30,967 nt of DNA from a virus, in the IMG/VR virus record IMGVR_UViG_3300033552_000042, positions 1-30,967 of that record. One strand, 5' to 3'. A model generated the notes under the pieces. That model ran no database searches. It saw only the letters and a program-made list of their open reading frames with translations, and was not told the origin of the DNA. Each line of letters starts with the position of its first letter. Position 1 is the first letter of the stretch. This document shows, in pieces, positions 24,401 to 30,967 of this stretch. A program made the position numbers and the translations under genes.

Positions 24401-26836
24401 TATACCGCTTGTACCATTATTCTTAGTATTTTTAAATACATAAATACCTAAATTAGTGTCACTAATTTTACTTTCTTTAATATTATCAATATCAAAAGTG
24501 TCCTTACTTGAAGGTAATGTTATCCCGTCATAAGACGCGACTGAGTAATCAACCGTTGAGTCGATAAATTTAACGTAATTTGAATTACTCTCTAATTGTG
24601 ACCCTGAATTATTAGACACATAATTATTTAAAAATAATTCATTATTGTTATTTGGTAAATTAAAAAATAACTTATATAAATCCTTTTTATTATTTACTCT
24701 AGCTAATGAGACATGATAATCATGAAACCCATATTCTAAATGATTACCAACCTCTTTACTAAAAAATGGTGGGTGTGATGTAGTTGGTTTTAGTAAATTA
24801 ATATCAATTTTTTCACCTAACGTTTTTGCTTCAACTGTTAAGTATTTCATAACAGTTTCAGGTATGTTGTTAAAAGCGTTATTTGCTTCTAATTGACCCA
24901 TCAAAACAATATCGTCATTATTAGAGGTATTAGTTGTTAAGAATAATGCCGCTCTAAACGCCATTAAAATTGTTAAATCTAAATCATTACCGTCGTTTAA
25001 TAATATTTTATATGGATTCTCGGTATTTTTAATATAAAACGGTGTATCCATAACTGATACTGGGTACCATGAAATACCACCATTACCTATTGTTTCATCA
25101 GCTAATTCAGCTCCAATAGCTCTATCGTTTTTAGCTTCTGTTAATATTCCTTGGATTAATTCATTGATAAATAACACTTCAGGTAAATTAGGAGCTATCG
25201 ATCCAATCCATTTTTCTTCTAACACACCAGTTTTATCATTTTTAATCTTATAATCTGGAAATGCTAAAATAAAATCAGCATCAACTTCATTATTGGATTT
25301 GTTTTGAATTGCTAATTGTAATTCATTTTTTCTATTTTCAGCGTTATCAGGACTTTCGGCTTTTATTGCAACCATTTTAATCGATTCCATTAATAAATCA
25401 ACATGGTTACATAACACTTGAAAATAATTCCCAATAGTTGGTCCTAAATTTCTACCATCAGATGTTTTTATTTGCCCTAAATTAATTGCTAATGTTTTAG
25501 CTGTATTTTGTTTAGCATCATCAATTGCTTGTCTTATTGTTGTTATAAGTCGATCAATATCTTTAAATAATAAAGTTAGATCAATTACGGTAAATTCTTT
25601 TGCGCCATTTAATTTACTAGTATCAGCTACTGTACCATCAGTTACTTTACCATCAGTCACATTTAAAAGAGAATTAACAGTTTTGAATAATGTATCATCA
25701 TCATTTTTTAAATCACTTACTGAAAATGATTTACCATCTTTTAATGTAACATTAATCATGTTTGTGTTGTAAATTAATTTACCTTTAGCTGGGGTTATAT
25801 TATATTCTATAGCACCTTTATTTTTTTCATTCGTTGAAGCTATTAATTTATCAACGCTATCAGAAAGAATTTTAATTTCTTCTGGTGTTATAAAACCAAC
25901 CTTAATCGCTACACCACTTTCGTTTTTTATTGAAACATCGTTAGTTTTTAATGTAGATAAATACTCGTTTAAAGTATTTTTAGTTTCTTCAAGATCAATT
26001 AATTTGCTTTCCCCTTGAGCGATTGCTGGAACACTACCTTCATCGTCAGATTTTAATTTATCAATCTCAACTTTTGTTTTTTGGGCTGTTTCGTTTAAAT
26101 CTTTAAAGGTGAAAAACTGAGTATCCATCGCTTTTTCAGCGATCAAACTCTTTCCGTTAGATGTATATGGCGCGCCTTTTAAATATCCAATTAATAAATC
26201 ACTTAAAAAAGCATAAGTGTACCCAATAAATTCACATTGAATCTCAAATGAACCACTTTGTGAATTAAACTTACCATTAAATTTTGTTAAATGTAAATCA
26301 TATTTAATCCCTTTACCGTAAAATCCTTTAACGTGTAGAGTAAAGATTGGATAAGGCATATCGAAAAATACGCTATACGGTGAATTATTACCATATTGTA
26401 GTAAGCGCCCTTTTACGTCAATAAAATTTATTACTATTACTGGTGCGAACGCAGCATTGAAATCGATATTAATATCAACAATCCCTAAAGTCTCTAAATT
26501 AGGGGCTACATTATTATTTAATAAATCACCAAAAGATGTTCCGATTTCAGTGTAATGTGTTGATAAACTCTCTTGATTATTCGAGAACTTATGACCTTCC
26601 ATGAAATCAATCAAAGTACCAATTTTACCTTTCTCAATAGTATTTGTACTATCAGCGATAACTATTGAACTTCTAGATTTTCTTTGAGTAGTTAGTTGTA
26701 CATTAATAGATAATTTCTCCGAAGTGTGAACACTATCCGAGGCATCATTATGAATTGTAGAACTACTTTTTACGTTTGGATCAATTAATAAAATATTATT
26801 AACTACATCAACTCCTTTACCATTACTATTCGCCAT
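21425..26836 (-). CDS. Tail hub-like protein with C-terminal M74 (MepA-like) murein endopeptidase (1803 aa)
   Basis: A very large baseplate hub-type protein. A coiled-coil-like segment lies near 245-300. Residues about 1410-1525 (PVFLIKFGDQHQSIFKSINL ... PMFHGLYLIIKVAHRISNN ... TTLKGVRI) resemble the final domain of gp27/late-control-D hub proteins. Residues about 1595-1765 are a LAS-type peptidase: GHKSHKKGLSFDF supplies H1650 and D1657 and GHSNHMHIEF supplies H1752, matching the MepA zinc set (H113, D120, H211 with GHRSHQTGLDADI). Such enzymes cut peptide cross-links in murein. In T4 the hub carries a lysozyme (gp5); here an endopeptidase takes that place. The gene overlaps the gp53-like gene (11 nt) and the transglycosylase gene (4 nt). 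The first 1400 residues are otherwise unrecognised. Confidence 0.85.
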   Translation of the reverse strand: MANSNGKGVDVVNNILLIDPNVKSSSTIHNDASDSVHTSEKLSINVQLTTQRKSRSSIVIADSTNTIEKGKIGTLIDFMEGHKFSNNQESLSTHYTEIGTSFGDLLNNNVAPNLETLGIVDINIDFNAAFAPVIVINFIDVKGRLLQYGNNSPYSVFFDMPYPIFTLHVKGFYGKGIKYDLHLTKFNGKFNSQSGSFEIQCEFIGYTYAFLSDLLIGYLKGAPYTSNGKSLIAEKAMDTQFFTFKDLNETAQKTKVEIDKLKSDDEGSVPAIAQGESKLIDLEETKNTLNEYLSTLKTNDVSIKNESGVAIKVGFITPEEIKILSDSVDKLIASTNEKNKGAIEYNITPAKGKLIYNTNMINVTLKDGKSFSVSDLKNDDDTLFKTVNSLLNVTDGKVTDGTVADTSKLNGAKEFTVIDLTLLFKDIDRLITTIRQAIDDAKQNTAKTLAINLGQIKTSDGRNLGPTIGNYFQVLCNHVDLLMESIKMVAIKAESPDNAENRKNELQLAIQNKSNNEVDADFILAFPDYKIKNDKTGVLEEKWIGSIAPNLPEVLFINELIQGILTEAKNDRAIGAELADETIGNGGISWYPVSVMDTPFYIKNTENPYKILLNDGNDLDLTILMAFRAALFLTTNTSNNDDIVLMGQLEANNAFNNIPETVMKYLTVEAKTLGEKIDINLLKPTTSHPPFFSKEVGNHLEYGFHDYHVSLARVNNKKDLYKLFFNLPNNNNELFLNNYVSNNSGSQLESNSNYVKFIDSTVDYSVASYDGITLPSSKDTFDIDNIKESKISDTNLGIYVFKNTKNNGTSGIIPANCYFLDSKLKYTIFKEKIIGNCPFDIKNYKYRILKYQTLTGDEYPIINYTDIDSKDNISYRRNMLNNTFHILTNFSEKFYVGDLKFNNGNRNQVSLFGSTFYRNQNNYGKAYLFLASIPFDGVSENCDIFDGKFINMLNTKSGLVQMSYPWVLYIGAILKRAFDVDGEKLILFNKNYTDSSEDLHRVQLVYNYFGETPPNRKQLLFSDKKNYNRGVFNIESEIITDYPDVNPIILNLPNQVKREFIEQFETWVNGGFSVISSELDLFKNNSGSKITEFYQSIKSDPNNLFLSESKDILNNNFFKNYLNFGLNTFQNNSVYDFDLELSPDGYGSKLLTKFISSSILMVNNTCKVWQPRVDNNYSADTKILVNKGHFKVYKDAFVSEFNRLADKFKTEVKTVNTEVSQEVFQTLNGEDIRLKVYKDIKSIYDKWVCGSNYNYLKRLEGDENDKSLYQSFNFISRTYDDISDEFKINLPVITKVLTESYNQPIYAHISRVLGDNNFNFMPLPNYINYSKLSDVEAVFTPLPWNEMVEETKPKFVCMYVGEYSNKLDLGNKNGGDEASIGTVKDINGVTRIADKGIVGGDFASYSGDNKKIPVFLIKFGDQHQSIFKSINLNQSEFTNTNESLVITDGLTKGQGIGQNLFDVYQNRSYSVDIEMMGNVMVQPFMYFQLDNVPMFHGLYLIIKVAHRISNNSMITTLKGVRIKEVKTKMVDDSTLFNAFFSDLTDSINNGSLSGLTNSGTFPSSEYSEFITAQLPPVCSGLEVQGYNGKNEGFSNGRAVYRYGIKEVVDFLILLGSKWYQYARNTEYNDTIYYNDLSTKNGSDNKGHKSHKKGLSFDFRPICNKVKNKKGELVNFTGTISNSGSDNYSVEGNKAFIKLALDLAKSVGYGKTKTIKVFWYNDDTLINEFNNYYGSDDPRGLVKPMDGHSNHMHIEFYPPERVEKDIAENNIDTSVGTSGGLILNKGIGMSYPNSLQYLGKMNKT

Positions 26837-27146
26837 ATAATCTAATATAGTTATTTACTTCCGAATTGTAAAGCTCAATTGCATTATTAAATGGAAATGG
26901 TATTCTAATTATTTCACCATTTGGTATATCAAACTCCATCCCCCCAAATTGTTGGTTAGCTAATAAAATTAACCAACCATGATATGGGTTACCGTAATAT
27001 TCTTGACTAAGAATATCAAATCTAGTTTTACCAGTCACATAGATAACTTTTTTATCTGTGGCTGAATTCGGAATAACAATACCTGGTATTGGCGATGTTC
27101 CGTCATTCGTTCTGAATTTATTATACCTATCGACGTATACTGACAT
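26826..27146 (-). CDS. 53: Baseplate wedge protein, T4 gp53 / LysM-like (106 aa)
   Basis: A small wedge protein built around a LysM-like fold (residues about 34-85: VIYVTGKTRFDILSQEYYGN, HGWLILLANQQFGG, IPNGEIIRIP). This is the pattern of T4 gp53 and its relatives, in which 'R.D.LS..YYG.P..WWLI..AN' is followed by an IP strand. It is shorter than T4 gp53 (196 aa), keeping essentially only the LysM-like domain. It lies between the 1225-aa protein (18 nt) and the hub gene (11-nt overlap). Despite the fold it probably serves in baseplate assembly rather than peptidoglycan binding. The stop is TAG. Confidence 0.85.
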   Translation of the reverse strand: MSVYVDRYNKFRTNDGTSPIPGIVIPNSATDKKVIYVTGKTRFDILSQEYYGNPYHGWLILLANQQFGGMEFDIPNGEIIRIPFPFNNAIELYNSEVNNYIRLYGE

Positions 27147-27164
27147 ATTTTTTTATATAATTAT

Positions 27165-30100
27165 TTAACCTAAATCAATTTTTATTGTTTTTATTTTCTC
27201 ACCACCGTAGATTAATGATAAATCATATGATCCTTTATCAAGAATAATATCTGGAATGATATAACTTTGTAAAAGGCCAGAAACTATTCCAGCTTTTCCT
27301 ACTATTTCTTGCCGTATTTGAACATTACCTATTGAATTTGATGACGTTAAAGAAATTTTAAACCCTTTTTGAGCGATTTTTAACATTACTTCATCAGATA
27401 AAATGATTTCATTATCTCTAACCATATTAATTGAATCAAATTTAACCGCAATTTCAAAAACACTAGTGTCAGTTTCTTTAGAACTGATTAAACTTATACC
27501 AGTGAATTTTGATACGTCAGTTGATTTTGGTTTCTCAATCTTTTCTTCACTACTAATAAAGTCTTGAATACTATCACCTTCTTTTAAATTACTTGTTTTT
27601 CCAGGTGAATCATTTGCTGATAACTCAATAAAATCATCAACTTTATTATCACCTTTAACATATTTTCCTTTACCCCCATCAACAATAATTTTATCAGCTC
27701 TAGGGTCGTAAATTTCAGTATTAGCAAAGAAATTAAATGATATTGCGTTCTGTAAACGATTAATCGGTCCATGCATTGATTGACCACCCATGAATTTAAA
27801 GCTTAATGAAACATTAGCTATCATCGGTTGAATCCCAACACCTTCTGGATTTAAATCCCATTGATTATCATAATCAATATTTAAACTATCAATCATAATT
27901 TTAGTGTGATAAAAATCACCTAACCTTAAAATACAAACTGGTGCAATACCAAAAGACATATTATTTGGCCGCCCACTAGTATTTAAAGTTGAACCCTGTC
28001 TAGTACATTGGTGAAGAAAAGTCAAACGACTGTTGAACCCCTCTGGAGTAATAGAGTGAAACGTTGGATGAAAATATTTAATTTTTTCTTTTAACGTTTC
28101 GTAAACTATATTATCTTCTTGTTGCAATTTTTCAAAATACATTGCTTCATTAAAAAATCTAGCTTTTATTTTATCACCTAGTGCTTTTTTTTGAGCGGAA
28201 TCAACTTTCTTTAAATATTCTTTTTTATTATTTTCATCTATCTTTGGATCATACTGAAAGCTAATATTTACATAACGTTTAGTTTTCTTTTCAAGAGAAT
28301 CAACTGGCGAACCATCTTGAACACCAATTTGACCTTTTCCCTCAACTGTTAAAAATCTAGCCTCACCATTTTGTGTATCAGGCCCAATTATATTTGTTAA
28401 AAACCATTTTTTTATTGCGGTAACTCGATCAACAGATAATTTTTTATTATTTTCCGCTTTCCCATCAATACTAGCGTATCCATTCATAATTACTTTACAT
28501 GAAGGACATACTTCATTAAAATCATTTTTCATTTTAGCTATAAATTCTGGGTTATTCCAATATTTATTTAAACCGTAATTCTTTCTATCATCGTAAGGTT
28601 TACCAGTTTTAGCAGTGTAACCCTCACTAGGAATAGTTTGTCTTGTTGTTGTATATGGTGCCTCTTCGTTACCTAATATTTCGTAATCATTAAATATACT
28701 AGCCACATCATTCGGGAAATAAAATTTAAAAGGTGTTGGTGGTACTTGTAACTCAGCCTTTACTTGCGGAATTTTCATTGAAACTTCTGACTTGATTTTA
28801 TCAACCTCATCTTGCGATAAATTAGGATCTGGAATTTCACCACAACCAGCAACAATTGAATTATACAAATCATCAAAATAAAGATCATAATCTTTATTTT
28901 CTTTCAAATCATTTAAATAGTTTGGGTGATCCATTAAAACTTTAAAACTTAAATTACCTGTTCTTTCAGTGTTATTATAAGTATAAACTGGTTCACCTCT
29001 ACCAATAAAATTAGTCGATTCTATATTTACAGAAACTCCTTCACTAAAAGTTAAATCGTACGGCGGGAACCACATTATTCTACCTTTAGTACCAGTTAAT
29101 AAATCCCCATTACCAATTTCGTTTTTCGGTAGTTTATCAAGATCATTTCCCCAAGCTAAATTTTCCAAAGAAAACATATATTTCTTAACATCACTATTAT
29201 CTGACTTGTATGGAGCTATTTTAACGAACCCATTTGAGTCTAAGACACTTTCACTAGTGTTTTGTGTTCTAAAGCCTCCTTTAGCGCTTAAACCACTTCC
29301 TTCGTCCTTTCCAGATCCATGTCCTTGTAATCTATTTACTTTTGTATAGCCATGATGACCAACCCAACTCCTACAGAATATATTATTTGGGTTAGATTCA
29401 TTATTGGTTAGAACATCAATATATTTTACGCCACTACCTTTGGATATGTATTGATTACCATTTTGTTCTACTGAAGAATCTAATTCATTTTCGTAATCAA
29501 GTAAAAACCCTTTATTAGTTACTATTGATTTAATTTTACCTTCATTAAATAATTGTTTTGTTTTAGACATTAAACTATCTTGAATAACTACAACATCATC
29601 AAAAATTGGAAAAGGAGATATCTTCTCTAAATCACCCCCTATTAAAGTATTAACCCCTTTATTACCATCTCCATACCAATTTAAAACATCTTCACCATAT
29701 TTTGGTAATGATTTTTCGTCATTATAATAATCACCAATTCTAGTTGGATATTCATTTTTTTCTAATTTAAAAAATTCATTTCTATCTGAATCATCATAAC
29801 CAGGCGAGTATCTAATACCACCACCAGTAAATTTAGGGTCCATCGTTGCTTTCATGTTTGAAAACAATTGATTCATTTGACCTTTACCAGTATTTTTTAT
29901 TTGAGACATTGCTCTAGAAAAATTATCTACCTCAACTCCGTTGCCAAATAATTCATAATTAAAAATCGTTGATTCAGCTTCAAAAATACTTACTGGTCTT
30001 TCAACACCTAGAATATTCAAAGCAACATCTAAAATTTTACCTTTAGTTTCTTTAGCAACAGTAATACTATAATCTGGAATAAATAAATCCCCTCCACTTA

Positions 30101-30842
30101 AAAGTGATATTGGGTTTAGATTTAATTTTCCTAAACTTTCTCTAATACCATTAGCTTTTATTTTATTTTTTAATGATTTTAGTAATTCTCTATTACCTAT
30201 TTTACCTAATTGAGTATCATTAGTTACCCCAATACCACTAAGCACTCTACTAGCTAAAGAACTTCTAATGTCTAACGTAGTAGCTCCAGTTAGTAAACCA
30301 CTAACAGTATCAATTAATTGATTATTTTCGATTCCGTTAATTTCACCTTGATTATCTAAATAACCACCTTCAATTTGATTTTCAAAGAAAATAGTATTAT
30401 TACTTAAACCTACTTGATAAGTTTGATTTGAATCTGGAACATATTTATTTTTAAATAAAGCTGATTTACCTTTTTTAGCTGATTTAGAAAATGGAGAATT
30501 TATTAAAGTTGATCCAATATTATTTAAATATTCTCGTTGAGTAACCCCTAACGGTAAATTTCCAATTGATAAGATATTATCTGATGTAATATTAGTTGGT
30601 AATTGTTCAACTGAAGAAGCATAAGGATTATTTAAAATGTTTGTATTTCGATATAATTCACCTTCACTAATTATATCCACCGAAGGTAAAACAACAATAG
30701 TATTACTACTTATTTCAGCTGGGTAACCAATTCCAACAGCTAACCCTTCTAAATTATTATTCGTAATTGTATCACTAAAAGTTAAATTTTTTGATAATAA
30801 AAAATCTCTAATATTTGGTGAAATTGAATTGATATCATTCAT
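27165..30842 (-). CDS. Large baseplate/tail protein containing an OmpA-like peptidoglycan-binding domain (1225 aa)
   Basis: The first gene of the right-hand tail operon. The N-terminal ~550 residues are unrecognised and rich in Asn, Ser and Gly. Residues about 595-660 (GRIMWFPPYDLTFSEGVSVN, then RGEPVYTYNNTERTGNLSFK) and about 965-1045 (APVCILRLGDFYHTKIMIDS ... VSLSFKFMGG) look like the paired halves of a phage tail/baseplate domain. Between them, residues about 755-865 form an OmpA/MotB-C-like domain: CKVIMNGYASIDGKAENNKK, LSVDRVTAIKKWF, RFLTVEGKGQIG, KKTKRYVNISF. That domain binds diaminopimelate peptidoglycan in other proteins. A C-terminal beta-rich domain follows. Preceded by a TATTTATA box 13 nt before the ATG. 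A baseplate role comes from context with gp53-like and hub genes. Confidence 0.82.
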   Translation of the reverse strand: MNDINSISPNIRDFLLSKNLTFSDTITNNNLEGLAVGIGYPAEISSNTIVVLPSVDIISEGELYRNTNILNNPYASSVEQLPTNITSDNILSIGNLPLGVTQREYLNNIGSTLINSPFSKSAKKGKSALFKNKYVPDSNQTYQVGLSNNTIFFENQIEGGYLDNQGEINGIENNQLIDTVSGLLTGATTLDIRSSLASRVLSGIGVTNDTQLGKIGNRELLKSLKNKIKANGIRESLGKLNLNPISLLSGGDLFIPDYSITVAKETKGKILDVALNILGVERPVSIFEAESTIFNYELFGNGVEVDNFSRAMSQIKNTGKGQMNQLFSNMKATMDPKFTGGGIRYSPGYDDSDRNEFFKLEKNEYPTRIGDYYNDEKSLPKYGEDVLNWYGDGNKGVNTLIGGDLEKISPFPIFDDVVVIQDSLMSKTKQLFNEGKIKSIVTNKGFLLDYENELDSSVEQNGNQYISKGSGVKYIDVLTNNESNPNNIFCRSWVGHHGYTKVNRLQGHGSGKDEGSGLSAKGGFRTQNTSESVLDSNGFVKIAPYKSDNSDVKKYMFSLENLAWGNDLDKLPKNEIGNGDLLTGTKGRIMWFPPYDLTFSEGVSVNIESTNFIGRGEPVYTYNNTERTGNLSFKVLMDHPNYLNDLKENKDYDLYFDDLYNSIVAGCGEIPDPNLSQDEVDKIKSEVSMKIPQVKAELQVPPTPFKFYFPNDVASIFNDYEILGNEEAPYTTTRQTIPSEGYTAKTGKPYDDRKNYGLNKYWNNPEFIAKMKNDFNEVCPSCKVIMNGYASIDGKAENNKKLSVDRVTAIKKWFLTNIIGPDTQNGEARFLTVEGKGQIGVQDGSPVDSLEKKTKRYVNISFQYDPKIDENNKKEYLKKVDSAQKKALGDKIKARFFNEAMYFEKLQQEDNIVYETLKEKIKYFHPTFHSITPEGFNSRLTFLHQCTRQGSTLNTSGRPNNMSFGIAPVCILRLGDFYHTKIMIDSLNIDYDNQWDLNPEGVGIQPMIANVSLSFKFMGGQSMHGPINRLQNAISFNFFANTEIYDPRADKIIVDGGKGKYVKGDNKVDDFIELSANDSPGKTSNLKEGDSIQDFISSEEKIEKPKSTDVSKFTGISLISSKETDTSVFEIAVKFDSINMVRDNEIILSDEVMLKIAQKGFKISLTSSNSIGNVQIRQEIVGKAGIVSGLLQSYIIPDIILDKGSYDLSLIYGGEKIKTIKIDLG

Positions 30843-30851
30843 TGTTGTTTT

Positions 30852-30863
30852 TATTTATAAATA
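30852..30863 (-). promoter_or_regulatory. Candidate late promoter upstream of the 1225-aa gene
   Basis: The minus strand reads ATATTTATAAATAAAAAC. It contains TATTTATA, shared with three other structural units, and also TATAAATA, the T4 late promoter octamer, because the two overlap as a partial palindrome. The core lies 13 nt from the ATG. Confidence 0.55.
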
Positions 30864-30919
30864 TAATAAAATAAAGAATCTAAAAATTAATCAATTATAA
30901 TTTTAAATTAAAAACAAAA

Positions 30920-30961
30920 AAAATATCTATAATTAATATATTATTATTAATTATAGATATT
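30920..30961 (-). terminator. Intrinsic terminator for a gene beyond the right edge
   Basis: A perfect 16-bp stem (arms 30922-30937 and 30946-30961, AATATCTATAATTAAT type) with an 8-nt loop runs on the minus strand into a T-tract. It would end transcription arriving from outside the window. The 125 nt from 30843 to the edge hold only this hairpin and the promoter-like box. Confidence 0.8.
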
Positions 30962-30967
30962 ATTATA

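Noticed and set aside
1-30967. tRNA genes, CRISPR array, insertion sequences, integrase, attachment sites, toxin-antitoxin or defence genes, diversity-generating retroelement
   Set aside because: Nothing with a cloverleaf, regular spaced repeats, terminal inverted repeats, recombinase or reverse transcriptase motifs was found; intergenic gaps are all under 140 nt.

Overview
The window is a stretch of a tailed, contractile-tail (T4-like) phage genome. Its host was most likely a member of the Bacteroidota, probably a flavobacterium. The DNA is strongly AT-rich, and every gene I support lies on the minus strand, so transcription runs right to left. Phage identity rests on homologues of T4 baseplate wedge proteins (gp6, gp25, gp53), T4-type gp32, a UvsX/RecA recombinase, a gp41/DnaB helicase, a FEN/T4-RNase H nuclease and a class I ribonucleotide reductase. 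The host guess rests on three observations: SprB-type repeats (a module of flavobacterial gliding adhesins) in one large protein, A/T-rich leaders without Shine-Dalgarno sequences, and promoter-like boxes matching the Bacteroidota -7 consensus TAnnTTTG.

Layout, right to left. (1) 30961-30922 is a terminator for a gene outside the window. (2) 30842-20889 is a tail/baseplate unit: a 1225-aa baseplate or tail protein carrying an OmpA-like domain, a small gp53/LysM-like wedge protein, a 1803-aa hub-like protein ending in an M74 (MepA-like) murein endopeptidase, and a lambda-R-like (GH104) lytic transglycosylase. (3) 20844-20260 is an unknown 194-aa gene with its own promoter-like element. (4) 20209-19312 holds a 56-aa gene and a very acidic 241-aa protein. 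(5) 19175-10782 is the DNA metabolism block: gp32, uvsX, exonuclease, unknown 188-aa gene, helicase, nrdB, nrdA. (6) 10715-10335 is gp25 alone between its own promoter-like box and terminator. (7) 10256 to the left edge is a second structural operon: gp6, a small membrane protein, a 1156-aa protein with SprB repeats, and five genes I cannot name; the last is cut by the window edge.

The replication/nucleotide block therefore sits between two virion operons. Two families of promoter-like motifs divide the genes in a sensible way. One motif (CTTTT, then TATTTTTG ending exactly 32 nt from the start of the element) precedes gp32, the exonuclease and the 194-aa gene. A second motif (TATTTATA followed by an A-rich tract) precedes the 1225-aa gene, the 56-aa gene, gp25 and gp6, so it is a candidate late promoter. 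Four intrinsic terminators separate units.

The most interesting biology is the envelope-contact equipment: two peptidoglycan hydrolases of different bond specificity encoded with a 4-nt overlap, a peptidoglycan-binding OmpA-like domain in a baseplate protein, and SprB-like repeats plus a membrane-spanning-like segment in a second large protein. I saw no tRNA, rRNA, CRISPR array, insertion sequence, integrase or defence system. Homology calls are from recognition of motifs by eye; no search was run.
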